This document shows, one piece after another, positions 37,301-45,450 of a DNA stretch of 64,000 nt. The stretch's first letter is position 1; each line of letters starts with the position of its first letter. Under the pieces are notes generated by a model. The model was not told the origin of the DNA. It saw nothing but the letters and a program-made list of their open reading frames with translations, and did no database searches. The stretch is from Sulfidibacterium sp964549335 (lineage in GTDB: Bacteria > Bacteroidota > Bacteroidia > Bacteroidales > F082), in the NCBI GenBank assembly GCA_964549335.1, contig CAZJUQ010000011.1, positions 62,001-126,000 on the forward strand, given 5' to 3'. Position numbers and translations under genes: made by a program.

Positions 37301-37609
37301 ACAACCTATGGCATAAGCTCCGTAATGGTCGAAAACGGGCTTGAAGGTTGTGCCGTTGTCGGTGGTTTTCCATATGTGTCCCGATGCCGCTCCAACATAA
37401 TATTCGGCGGGATTGTCGGGATTAACAGCCAAATCGGCAATACGTCCCGAAGTTAGTGCGGGACCTATTGAACGCCATTTCAATCCGCTGAAAACCGATG
37501 ATTTAATTTCATCCTTTTTGGTTTTTTTCTCTTTTTTTGCCTCGGCAACCATCGTTAAACTAAGCCATATTGCCAAAAACAAAAAGAACTTTACATTAAA
37601 ATATTTCAT
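34337..37609 (-). CDS. Secreted BNR/sortilin-like beta-propeller protein
   Basis: A 1090-residue exported protein: signal peptide (ending MVAEA), a Lys-rich stretch, then at least ten Asp-box/BNR repeats of the type YKTEDGGKTWK, forming one or two beta-propellers (about 45-720) like those of sialidases and VPS10/sortilin. The last 370 residues hold a beta domain (KNSNGDVVRHIYKN) and a helical tail. It is common in Bacteroidota, often as 'glycosyl hydrolase', but no catalytic residues of a known enzyme are recognisable. Repeated coding DNA (near 37030 and 37180) reflects the repeats. No type IX sorting domain is visible. Role unknown; surface binding or hydrolysis are guesses. Confidence 0.8.
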   Translation of the reverse strand: MKYFNVKFFLFLAIWLSLTMVAEAKKEKKTKKDEIKSSVFSGLKWRSIGPALTSGRIADLAVNPDNPAEYYVGAASGHIWKTTDNGTTFKPVFDHYGAYAIGCLAMDPNNHNVVWAGTGENNHQRALGYGNGVYKTEDGGKTWKNMGLKESRQIGKILIDPRNSNVVYVAAEGSAWGPGGDRGLYKTEDGGKTWKKILEISENTGVANICFEPGNPDVIYAGAEQRRRRQFTKIGGGPESAYYKTQDGGKTWKKLTNGIPDVDKGGMAIAVSPVNPDIVYVMFQASNGKGGFFRSTDKGASFTKMNDYFSSGQYYSELYCDPKDENKVYSVDTYSKVTFDGGKTWKNVGNNKRHVDDHVFWIDPRNTNHLMIGCDGGLYETWNGAKTFIFKTTLPVTQFYRVHTDNTKPFYWVYGGTQDNNSLGGPSRNLKRGGVSSCEWITTLGGDGFWQASDPDNPDIVYSAYQYGNIFRYDRKSGERIKIKPVPAKGEKTFRWNWDAPFIVSHFNGSRLYMAANKLFMSEDRGNSWKEISGDLTRNEDRNKFKVMGKYWPPDAVAKDVSTSQWGTVVALAESPLKEGMIIAGTDDGVIQITDDNGKTWNKTTSFPGVPEYTYVSDVCPSNFDENVIFATFNNIKSDDFKPYIYKSVDKGKTWVSIVNDFPENQPVYTIVQDPVNKNLLFAGSEFGIFFSIDGGNHWMKLGSGLPDIAVRDIDIQEREKDLVIATFGRGFYILDDYSALRNITPQIIKSEKALMFPVKEALMYIQQDTRYGQGSAYYLAKNPPFGATFTYYLKDVPETLKSKRLKKEKELFKKGEPIPQPTKEQLDKEKNETGPYLIFTIKNSNGDVVRHIYKNASKGVNRVTWNLRYLNPSSVRVKNGKFDPTAKEGDGMLALPGKYSVEMAMFHNGKITPLTEPVYFTAKVLNNTTLPAKDRKELDDFFKQVANSWRVMTGAQQYLKSLKTKTAYIQQALQAAPNAALDLKNQAQKIKTEIDSIEFIFNGTPSKASWEEVPPEIMPLNKRLQETVWASWQSTSAPTQMQKTNLQIVNGKLPGVIKSIENIDAKLKTLDKKLDELKAPYTPGRLIKM

Positions 37610-37719
37610 TGTTGATATGTTATTAATTAAAAAATTGATAAGAAAGCATAAAAGTATAAAAAATATGGAAGAGAACGGGCGGTAACGTTTACATTAGATA
37701 TACGGTGTAATACAGGAAG

Positions 37720-37737
37720 TTTACAAAGGTTTGTAAA
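37720..37737. promoter_or_regulatory. 18-bp inverted repeat in a divergent control region
   Basis: TTTACAAA-GG-TTTGTAAA, two perfect 8-bp arms, in the 305-bp gap between the leftward BNR gene and the rightward sugar carrier gene. It looks like a dimeric repressor or activator site. Nothing else coding is visible in 37610-37914. Confidence 0.45.
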
Positions 37738-37788
37738 AGAGCCTTTTTTTGCATTGAAGGTATTTTGGGGGAAGGTGAAATGTTGCGC

Positions 37789-37796
37789 AAACGTTT
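37789..37796. promoter_or_regulatory. AAACGTTT, LacI-type half-operator motif
   Basis: AAACGTTT with a central CG, as in many LacI-family operators, 119 bp before the sugar carrier gene. A related TAACGTTTA occurs at 37683-37691. No LacI gene is present in the window. Confidence 0.3.
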
Positions 37797-37914
37797 TAAA
37801 AGTGGATAGCTATATAATTATGCCGTTAATTGTCCGGATATTAATATATATTACGGAATTATGTTTTTCCGTTCGGGTAAATTGGTTATTTTCGGAGCAT
37901 AAAAATATATTCTT

Positions 37915-39435
37915 ATGACAAGGAAACCGCGTTTAAGTTTTTGGCAAATTTGGAATATGAGTGTGGGATTTTTCGGCATACAGTTTGGTTTTGCTTTGCA
38001 AAATGCCAATGTTAGCCGTATTTTTCAGACTTTGGGAGCCGACATAGGCAATCTTTCCATATTATGGGTAGCTGCCCCCGTAACGGGATTGTTGGTACAA
38101 CCGTTAATAGGACATTACAGCGATAAGACCTGGAACAGGCTGGGGCGGAGGCGTCCCTATTTTTTAGCCGGCGCATTACTTGCATCGGCGGCTCTTTTAA
38201 TAATGCCCAATTCAAAGGTACTTTGGATGGCTGCCGGTATGCTTTGGATACTTGATGCTTCGATAAACATCTCTATGGAGCCTTTCCGCGCTTTTGTCGG
38301 CGACATGCTTCCCGACGAACAACGCACTCAAGGTTTTGCCATGCAAAGTTTTTTTATAGGTGCCGGTGCCGTAATAGCCAGTGTTTTGCCTTGGGTCATG
38401 ACAAATTGGTTGGGCATTGAAAACACGGCCCCCGAAGGTGTTATCCCCGACTCGGTTAAATGGTCGTTTTATTTGGGAGGTGCCGTCTATCTTATTGCCG
38501 TGTTATGGACGGTATTTTCCACTAAAGAGTATTCACCCGAACAACTGGAGGCTTTTAACAGGCACGGAAAACACAGGGAAGACGGAAAAGAGGCGGATAT
38601 AACGCACAAAAGCCTTACCGGCTATCAGGAAAAGGGGAAAAAACAGTTGACAAACGGAATTCTTTGGACCGTTGCCGGTGCAATTTTAACCTATTGGTTT
38701 TTTTCGGCGGGACTCAATAAAGATTTGTATGTTCTTTCGTTCGGCTTTATGGTTTTGGGTGTGTTGATGATAATTTCCGGAACTTTGCAATTGACCGGAA
38801 AAAGCCGTGCCGCTTTGGTTGAGATAATGAATGATATGTTCGGTATGCCCAAAACCATGTTGCAGCTTGCGTTTGTACAATTTTTTTCGTGGTTTGCACT
38901 TTTCTCCATGTGGATTTATACCACTCCGGCCGTAACCCAGTCTGTTTTTAATGCCACCGACACTACCTCCGCTGCTTATAACAACGGTGCCGATTGGGTT
39001 TCGATACTTTTTGGCGCATACAATCTTTTTGCCGCTGCAGTGGCATGGCTTCTTACACCTTTGTCGAAAGCAACAAGCCGGAAAACCACCCATTCCGTTT
39101 CGTTGTTATTGGGAGGGTTGGGGTTGTTCTCCATATATTTTATTCATAATCAATACCTGTTGTTAGTTTCGATGCTTGGTGTGGGTATTGCCTGGGCAAG
39201 TATTCTGTCGATACCCTATGCGATTTTGACCAATGCATTACCACACGATAAGATGGGAATTTATATGGGAATATTCAATTATTTTATTGTTCTTCCGCAA
39301 ATAGTTGCTGCTGCTATTCTCGGTTTTTTTCTCGAAACCTTTTTCCAAAGCCAAGCTGTTTATGCTTTGATAATAGGCGGTATTTCCATGTTATTGGCTT
39401 CTCTCCTCATTTTATTTGTTAAAGACAAAGAGTAA
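37915..39435 (+). CDS. Sugar MFS transporter, SLC45/GPH-like
   Basis: A 506-residue membrane carrier with about 12 helices. The N-terminal half has GFALQNANVSRIFQTLGA, the loop IGHYSDKTWNRLGRRRPY between helices 2 and 3, and MEPFRAFVGDMLPDEQR after helix 4, which mark the SLC45/sucrose-maltose type of sugar:proton symporter. A hydrophilic insert follows helix 6. It probably imports a disaccharide such as maltose. The gene is preceded by operator-like repeats and is not in an obvious operon; the next gene starts 40 bp on. Confidence 0.82.
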   Translation: MTRKPRLSFWQIWNMSVGFFGIQFGFALQNANVSRIFQTLGADIGNLSILWVAAPVTGLLVQPLIGHYSDKTWNRLGRRRPYFLAGALLASAALLIMPNSKVLWMAAGMLWILDASINISMEPFRAFVGDMLPDEQRTQGFAMQSFFIGAGAVIASVLPWVMTNWLGIENTAPEGVIPDSVKWSFYLGGAVYLIAVLWTVFSTKEYSPEQLEAFNRHGKHREDGKEADITHKSLTGYQEKGKKQLTNGILWTVAGAILTYWFFSAGLNKDLYVLSFGFMVLGVLMIISGTLQLTGKSRAALVEIMNDMFGMPKTMLQLAFVQFFSWFALFSMWIYTTPAVTQSVFNATDTTSAAYNNGADWVSILFGAYNLFAAAVAWLLTPLSKATSRKTTHSVSLLLGGLGLFSIYFIHNQYLLLVSMLGVGIAWASILSIPYAILTNALPHDKMGIYMGIFNYFIVLPQIVAAAILGFFLETFFQSQAVYALIIGGISMLLASLLILFVKDKE

Positions 39436-39475
39436 CCCGCGGGATTTTTTTTACATTTGTTCGTTTTTAACAAAA

Positions 39476-40642
39476 ATGCTTATGTGGATAAATATATTAT
39501 TGGTTCTTTTTTATGTTTTCACTCCTCTTTTTATTCTTCATCTTTGTCACAGGTTTCCTTGGGTAAATAAACTCGGGGCGATAATGATAGCATACGGCAT
39601 AGGATTGTTGGCGGGGGCATTGAATATAATTCCCGAAAGTGCAAAACCGGTTCAGGATATTATTACCTCGGTTACGGTTCCGTTGGCAATACCTCTTATG
39701 CTTTTTTCGGCAAATATAAAATCGTGGTTGCACCTTGCGGGCAAGACCTTTCTTTCGATGCTGATTGCCGTTTTCAGTGTGGTGGTAATGGTTGTTCTGG
39801 GCTATGTGCTTTTTAATACGGGCAAAGGCGATGAACCTTTTTGGAAAATAGGGGGGCTTTTAATAGGGGTATATACAGGTGGAACTCCGAATATTGCCGC
39901 TTTAAAGCTTATGCTTAATGTTGACAATGACGTTTTCCTGTTGGTAAATGCTTACGATATGATTATTTCGGCATTTTACTTCTTTTTCCTGATAACGGTA
40001 GCACAAAAGGTGTTTCAACTTGTTTTGCCGAAATTTAAAACATCACTTACCGAGCAGGAGCGTAAACAGTTTAAAGAGGCGGCAAAAGATCCTTACTGGG
40101 GGATTTTGCAGAAAAAGAATTTTTTCCCTTTGATGAAAGGCTTGGGATTGTCGGTGTTGATATTTGCAATAGGAGGCGGGTTGATGATGATTGTTCCAGA
40201 AAAAGTGCAAATGATAGTTGTAATACTTACAATAACCACCCTTGGAATTTTAGCTTCACTCATCCCCGGTGTAAACCGCATACCAAAAACTTTTGAACTG
40301 GGTATGTATTTGATACTTATTTTCAGTATTGATGTGGCTTCGATGGTAAATCTATCCGACATGCTCGGTTCTTCGCCTCATGTTTTTTATTATGTGGCGC
40401 TGGTAATATTCGGGTCGTTGTTTTTGCAGGTTATTATTTCGGCTTTTTTCAAAATCGATGCCGATACTACAATAGTAACTTCAACGGCAATGATATGCAG
40501 TCCGCCGTTTGTTCCTGCCGTTGCCGGAGCACTTAAAAACAAGGAGGTGGTTATTTCGGGATTGACTGTAGGGATAATAGGTTATGCCATAGGTAATTAT
40601 CTCGGTGTTATTGTTGCCGAGTTTTTAAAAGCTTATTTCTGA
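39476..40642 (+). CDS. DUF819 family membrane protein
   Basis: A 388-residue polytopic protein (about ten helices) with the DUF819 pattern: PLAIPLMLFSANIKSWL, GVYTGGTPNIAALKLML and the C-terminal IVTSTAMICSPPFVPAVAGAL. The last two carry the charged and small-residue motifs of the family, which is related to bacterial carboxylate/sodium carriers; the substrate is unknown. I start it at ATG 39476, preceded by a TACATTTG promoter box at 39452-39459, instead of a TTG 20 codons upstream inside the previous gene. Confidence 0.8.
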   Translation: MLMWINILLVLFYVFTPLFILHLCHRFPWVNKLGAIMIAYGIGLLAGALNIIPESAKPVQDIITSVTVPLAIPLMLFSANIKSWLHLAGKTFLSMLIAVFSVVVMVVLGYVLFNTGKGDEPFWKIGGLLIGVYTGGTPNIAALKLMLNVDNDVFLLVNAYDMIISAFYFFFLITVAQKVFQLVLPKFKTSLTEQERKQFKEAAKDPYWGILQKKNFFPLMKGLGLSVLIFAIGGGLMMIVPEKVQMIVVILTITTLGILASLIPGVNRIPKTFELGMYLILIFSIDVASMVNLSDMLGSSPHVFYYVALVIFGSLFLQVIISAFFKIDADTTIVTSTAMICSPPFVPAVAGALKNKEVVISGLTVGIIGYAIGNYLGVIVAEFLKAYF

Positions 40643-40658
40643 ATTTGACTTTAAAGTA

Positions 40659-42767
40659 TTAAGAGATTCTTGCCCAGCCGGCATTTTTTTTCAACATTTG
40701 CCGGAGTTTTTTATTCAAAAGTGAGTTACCGGGTTTTAAAAGTTCGGGGTCGTCGTCAAGTATATTTCGTGCAACATTGTTTGTAAGCGAAATTATGTCG
40801 CCGTCGCGGGCAAGGTTGGCGATTTTAAAGTCGAGAAGTCCCGATTGTTTTGTTCCGTGAATATCACCCGGTCCCCGCATTTTCAGGTCTGCTTCGGCAA
40901 TTTCAAATCCGTCGTTGGTATTTACCATAATTTCAAGACGTTTTCGTCCTTCGTTGCTCAGTTTTTCGCCCGACATAAGTATGCACCACGATTGGTCGCT
41001 GCCTCTACCCACACGTCCTCTGAGTTGATGCAATTGCGACAGCCCGAAACGTTCGGCGTTTTCAATAATCATTACTGTTGCATTTGGGACATCTACACCG
41101 ACTTCGATGACGGTTGTGGAAACCATAATATCCGTAATGCCGTCAACAAAGCGTTTCATTTCGTACTCTTTAATTTCGGGTTTCATTTTGCCGTGCACCA
41201 CGCTAACTTGATATTCGGGTTCGGGAAAATCGCGTAATATTGCTTGGTAGCCGTCCATAAGGTTTTTCAAGTCGAAATTTTCCGACTCTTGAATCAACGG
41301 ATATACCACATATATTTGTCGTCCCCGTTTTATTTGTTCGCGCATAAACCCTGTTACTCTCAATCTTTTCGATTCGAAAAGGTGAACCGTACGTACGGGT
41401 TTTCTGCCAGGCGGCAATTCATCTATTTTCGATACGTCAAGGTTGCCGTAAACCGTAAGGGCAAGGGTCCGCGGAATGGGTGTTGCGGTCATTACAAGTA
41501 CATGCGGAGGGATGGTGTTTTTTTTCCAGAGTTGAGCCCTTTGTGCCACGCCAAACCGGTGTTGTTCGTCAATAACTACAAATCCAAGGTTGTTGAATTT
41601 TACGACTTCCTCTATAAGGGCGTGGGTTCCGATTAAAATGTCGGTTTTGCCCGTTTGCAGCTCTTTATGCAGGTTTTTGCGCTGTGCCGCTTTTGTAGAG
41701 CCGGTAAGTAATGCCACTTTTAAAGGCATGTCGCCCAACATTCCGGAAATGGTTTTGTAGTGTTGCATTGCCAATATCTCGGTAGGAGCCATAAGTGCCG
41801 TTTGAAAGCCGTTGTCAATGGCTATGAGCATCGACATTAGTGCCACCAAAGTTTTGCCGCTGCCAACATCGCCTTGCAATAAACGGTTCATTTGCATTCC
41901 CGTTTTCATGTCGGTTCTAATCTCTTTTATGACCCTTTTTTGTGCATTGGTAAGTTCGAAAGGCAAATGTTTTTCGTAGAACAAATGAAACATTTCGCCC
42001 ACTTTATCGAAACGGTGACCTTTTATTTTTTGTTTGAGGTAAAATTTTTGAAAAAGTAATTGCAGTTGGACAAAGAACAGTTCTTCGAATTTCAAACGGA
42101 ATTGAGCATGTTTGATAACTGATGTGTTTTTTGGGAAGTGAATGTTTATGAGGGCGGTTTTAAGGTCGATAAGATTATATTTTCTCTGAAAATCGAGAGG
42201 CAGGGTCTCCTTAATGTCGTTCGAAACTATGTTTAAAAGGTTTTTTATCAATTTTGAAATACCGCGGCTTCCGAGGCCGGCGTTTTTCAACTTTTCGGTT
42301 GTGGAATAGATTCCTTCTAACCGTTCGCCCGTAACATCGTTTTGCTGTGATGCCGAAACCTCCTCCACTTCGGGATGCACAAAGTTGTATCTGTTTTTAA
42401 AGACCGAGGGTTTGCCGAAAATTTTATACACTTTTCCGGGGGTGAAATATGTTTTTACCCATTGTAAACCTCTGAACCAAATAAGTTGTATGCTTCCCGT
42501 TTCGTCGGTAAAATCGGCGGTAATATATTTGGTGCGTTTGTCGCCTACGGCTTTTATGTTTGAAATTTTGCCTTTCAACAAAAAATAGGTTGTGTCGTTG
42601 TTAACGTCGCGTACTTTGTATATGCGGCTTTTATCCACATAACGGAAAGGGAAATAGTAGAGCAGGTCGATATATTTTGATATGCCCAGCTCTTTGTTTA
42701 AGAGTTGGGCTTTTTTAGGCCCCACGCCTTTCAGGTAAGTTATATCGGTTTCGAAAATGTCGTACAC
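40659..42767 (-). CDS. recG: ATP-dependent DNA helicase RecG
   Basis: A 702-residue superfamily 2 helicase, typical for RecG. Order: N-terminal helical and OB-fold wedge domain (about 1-180; LKGVGPKKAQLL, LIWFRGLQWV), a helicase domain with Walker A (QGDVGSGKTLVALMSM) and DEQH box (VVIDEQHRFGVAQR), motif VMTATPIPRTLA, and a second RecA-like domain with STTVIEVGVDVPNA and QLRGRVGRG. It regresses stalled replication forks and branches Holliday junctions. The minus-strand TACCTTTG at 42791-42798 could be its promoter. Confidence 0.97.
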   Translation of the reverse strand: MYDIFETDITYLKGVGPKKAQLLNKELGISKYIDLLYYFPFRYVDKSRIYKVRDVNNDTTYFLLKGKISNIKAVGDKRTKYITADFTDETGSIQLIWFRGLQWVKTYFTPGKVYKIFGKPSVFKNRYNFVHPEVEEVSASQQNDVTGERLEGIYSTTEKLKNAGLGSRGISKLIKNLLNIVSNDIKETLPLDFQRKYNLIDLKTALINIHFPKNTSVIKHAQFRLKFEELFFVQLQLLFQKFYLKQKIKGHRFDKVGEMFHLFYEKHLPFELTNAQKRVIKEIRTDMKTGMQMNRLLQGDVGSGKTLVALMSMLIAIDNGFQTALMAPTEILAMQHYKTISGMLGDMPLKVALLTGSTKAAQRKNLHKELQTGKTDILIGTHALIEEVVKFNNLGFVVIDEQHRFGVAQRAQLWKKNTIPPHVLVMTATPIPRTLALTVYGNLDVSKIDELPPGRKPVRTVHLFESKRLRVTGFMREQIKRGRQIYVVYPLIQESENFDLKNLMDGYQAILRDFPEPEYQVSVVHGKMKPEIKEYEMKRFVDGITDIMVSTTVIEVGVDVPNATVMIIENAERFGLSQLHQLRGRVGRGSDQSWCILMSGEKLSNEGRKRLEIMVNTNDGFEIAEADLKMRGPGDIHGTKQSGLLDFKIANLARDGDIISLTNNVARNILDDDPELLKPGNSLLNKKLRQMLKKNAGWARIS

Positions 42768-42790
42768 AATATATGGTGAAATATGTTTAG

Positions 42791-42798
42791 CAAAGGTA
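42791..42798 (-). promoter_or_regulatory. -7 promoter box of recG
   Basis: Read leftward, TACCTTTG fits TAnnTTTG; transcription would begin near 42785, 18 bp before the recG ATG. No -33 box is clear because the gldN terminator occupies that position. Confidence 0.35.
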
Positions 42799-42803
42799 AT
42801 AAA

Positions 42804-42838
42804 ACAAAAAAACTCCCCGTAGAAGAGGAGTTTTTTTG
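42804..42838 (-). terminator. Terminator after the gldKLMN block
   Basis: Read leftward, an AAAAAAACTCC arm pairs with GGAGTTTTTTT around CTCTTCTACG-type loop sequence, 25 bp after the gldN stop, then a T-rich run. The arms make it usable in both directions. Confidence 0.75.
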
Positions 42839-42862
42839 TTGATAGTTATATTTTTATTCAAA

Positions 42863-43705
42863 TCAGTATTCCCACAAGAACTGTTCAAAATTAAACATTT
42901 CGTTTTGAATTCTTTCAGATTCGAGCATGGCGTCGAGACCTGTTGCATATTGACTGATACGGCGGTCGTAAACATTTTGTTCTTTGTAAATGTAGCTGTC
43001 GAAAAGCCGTTTGATAAATACTTCGTCGTACGAGAGGCGCATAGCTGCGTTAAGCGGATTGAATGCCAGAGCTTTTGCAAGGACTTTGCGTGAATCGGGA
43101 TAAGAAATCCAAAACAGCGGTTCGGTAACCTCTTCGCCGTTACGTTCTTTAATCATCACCGGGCATAGAGCCGAAATGCGAACAAGCATTTGCGAACGTT
43201 GTTTGTCGAAATACCAGTCCTCTTTTATTCTCAATCGCATGATTTTGGTTGGGTCGAAAGTGGTGTAAATAACAGTGTCGTACTCATCGTAGGGAGGGTA
43301 CGAGCGTCTCATTGTTTTATGAAATTCTTGTGTTTGGCGTTTAATAATTTCGTCGTAGCTTATTGGTACCAACAGTTCGTCGGTAGGTAAAACATCGTAA
43401 GCTGTTATTTCGCCCTCTTTGATAGCATCCAGTACCACCGTTACGAAAGATTTCCAGTTTTGTTGTTGATTGATGGGGAAATAGAACATCTGGTTCATTT
43501 TTTGACGGAAATCCACTTCTCTCCAAATACGTTTTGACCACATAATATCGGCTTTACGGATGTAGGGCAAAGGGATAGGGTCAACATCAATCGTACCGTC
43601 GTTGCGGTAAAGTCCGTCCAACGGTGTGTCGTCAATTATTTGTGCTTTTACGCCAAGCGAAAAAAGCATAACAACAGTCAAAAAAGCAACAAATACACGT
43701 TTCAT
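42863..43705 (-). CDS. gldN: GldN/PorN, periplasmic type IX secretion component
   Basis: A 280-residue exported protein with a signal peptidase I signal (ending GVKAQ). The family pattern is clear: YIRKADIMWSKRIWREVDFRQKMN near the N-terminus, SYPPYDEYDTVIY, and IMRLRIKEDWYFD, followed by EPLFWISYPDSR. GldN forms the periplasmic ring with the lipoprotein GldK, connected to the outer-membrane translocon. It is the last gene of the gldK-gldL-gldM-gldN block, 18 bp after gldM, followed by a terminator. Confidence 0.93.
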   Translation of the reverse strand: MKRVFVAFLTVVMLFSLGVKAQIIDDTPLDGLYRNDGTIDVDPIPLPYIRKADIMWSKRIWREVDFRQKMNQMFYFPINQQQNWKSFVTVVLDAIKEGEITAYDVLPTDELLVPISYDEIIKRQTQEFHKTMRRSYPPYDEYDTVIYTTFDPTKIMRLRIKEDWYFDKQRSQMLVRISALCPVMIKERNGEEVTEPLFWISYPDSRKVLAKALAFNPLNAAMRLSYDEVFIKRLFDSYIYKEQNVYDRRISQYATGLDAMLESERIQNEMFNFEQFLWEY

Positions 43706-43723
43706 ATTATATAAATAGTTTGG

Positions 43724-45409
43724 TTACTTAATTTCGAGGCTAATAGGGTTCAAGCTGCGTATTGAGCCGTCAGGGCCTTTAGCCTGAATATTTTCAAAAA
43801 ATATTTTTTGTTTCCTGTTACTTCTACGTATTATCTTGATAATTTCGGGGGTAAAACGGTTTCCTGTAACGTTTTTGGGTTTCCAGTCTCCGTTTTCTAT
43901 TGTTCCGAAAGTATAAGAAGTAATTTGGAAATAGTAATTATCGAATAAGAAGTCTTTCATATTCGGAATAATGGCACCTGCTGCAAGCAGAGTGTTTTTA
44001 TCTATTTTACCGTTAGTTTGACCTGCTACTTCGGCTATTGGGTCGGGTACCCGTTTTATACGGAATTCCGCCGAGCCGAGTACTATATTTTTACCGTCAA
44101 TATTTGCCGTTGCGCTAATGGTAACCTTGTTGCCGGGAACTTTTTTCTTAATCATAACGGCATAATGGTCATCTTTTTTGTAGAGTTTGCCGGCAGTGAT
44201 AGTTGGGTTAATTTGGTTGTCGGCTAAGCCGGGTGAAGTGATGGCAACGGGATTTTCAACGCCTATATAAAACACATTCATACGCAAAGGTGCTACAGTA
44301 AGCGAAGGAGGAGCCACAATATAATCGGCGTTAAAGTCGTACGAAACAGTTTGATTTGTGGCGGGGTCAATCATTTGAATAACACCTGCATATTTTTGGG
44401 GTCCCACGGAATTGGCGGGAAATTCTATTTTAACAACTCCGCCTTCACCCTGTATGTTTCTTGCCCTGCTTATATTTTTATCGGTGATTTTATCGGTACC
44501 TTTAAGGACTTTTACCGTGGGTTTTGTTTTAGTGTCGTATGCTGCCACCAAAACTTCGGCTTCGTATTTATTGCCCATCAAGACGTATGTGCTTTTCGGG
44601 ATAACCTTTGCTTCCACGTGGTCGAATTTGTAGTCTTTTTTGTTTACCGACCGGAACAAAAACTGAAGTGCATCAAATTCGGCTATTCTCGTTTCGCTGA
44701 TAATTTTGTTAATAATGGTAATATCAGCTGCAAGAATGGTATAATAGAAATTGTGTGTTTCCCAGTCTTGTTTAGCGCCGTCGGCATTTTCGTAGTGCAG
44801 CCACGGTTCGTTGGTAAGAAGTCCCACCTTTGTGGTTTTCTCGTCAAGTTTCATAATGTCGAGGATATATTTCCTGAACTCATGCATCTTTTTGCTGAGG
44901 ATATATGCTTCGCCGATTTGGTCTTTTTTTGTTTCGTTTCCGAGCATGTAGTTTGTAACGTCGTTGTATCTGTCTTTGTTTTTTACGGCACGAAGGTTCA
45001 AAAACTTTTTCTTGACGAGTTTATTACCTTGAAAGGGGTCGGGTACGAGCGAGTCGTAATAATATGTATTAATAATGAAAGCGGAATCTTTTTGTTCGGC
45101 TACCATAACAAGTTTAAACTTCAGGTGTTCGAGGTAGTTAATAAAGTTTGAAGATTTTGTTTCTACCTCTTTTGCCTTTTCCCAGTAAGGACCAACTTTT
45201 GCCGGGTTCAAGTCGTTTTGCAGTTTGAATTCGGCAACGGTTCCGGCAATTTTATCGGTAAGACTTTCGTTTGTTTGCTCGACACTTTCGTTTACCACCA
45301 GAAAAGCATCCAAAACCTCTTTTGATACATTTAACGCCAAAAGGGTGTAAAGTACCAAATACATCATGGATATCATTTTCTGACGTGGTGTCTCTTTATA
45401 TCCGGCCAT
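43724..45409 (-). CDS. gldM: GldM/PorM, type IX secretion motor component
   Basis: A 561-residue protein with one N-terminal membrane helix (MISMMYLVLYTLLALNVSKE) and a long periplasmic part. The GYKETPRQKMISMMYLVLYT start is diagnostic of GldM. The periplasmic part has a helical first domain and three beta domains in known structures. GldM spans the periplasm and passes torque or energy from GldL to the GldK-GldN ring. It is somewhat longer than the 510-520 residues I recall for other GldM proteins. It lies 41 bp after gldL. Confidence 0.95.
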   Translation of the reverse strand: MAGYKETPRQKMISMMYLVLYTLLALNVSKEVLDAFLVVNESVEQTNESLTDKIAGTVAEFKLQNDLNPAKVGPYWEKAKEVETKSSNFINYLEHLKFKLVMVAEQKDSAFIINTYYYDSLVPDPFQGNKLVKKKFLNLRAVKNKDRYNDVTNYMLGNETKKDQIGEAYILSKKMHEFRKYILDIMKLDEKTTKVGLLTNEPWLHYENADGAKQDWETHNFYYTILAADITIINKIISETRIAEFDALQFLFRSVNKKDYKFDHVEAKVIPKSTYVLMGNKYEAEVLVAAYDTKTKPTVKVLKGTDKITDKNISRARNIQGEGGVVKIEFPANSVGPQKYAGVIQMIDPATNQTVSYDFNADYIVAPPSLTVAPLRMNVFYIGVENPVAITSPGLADNQINPTITAGKLYKKDDHYAVMIKKKVPGNKVTISATANIDGKNIVLGSAEFRIKRVPDPIAEVAGQTNGKIDKNTLLAAGAIIPNMKDFLFDNYYFQITSYTFGTIENGDWKPKNVTGNRFTPEIIKIIRRSNRKQKIFFENIQAKGPDGSIRSLNPISLEIK

Positions 45410-45450
45410 TGATTTCTAATTTTTTAATTAAAGATTCAGTTAAAAAAACA

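Noticed and set aside
44351..45151. Long rightward frame of 266 codons opposite gldM.
   Set aside because: It is the complement of a well-supported gldM gene; the Phe/Val/Cys-rich product is typical of such shadows.
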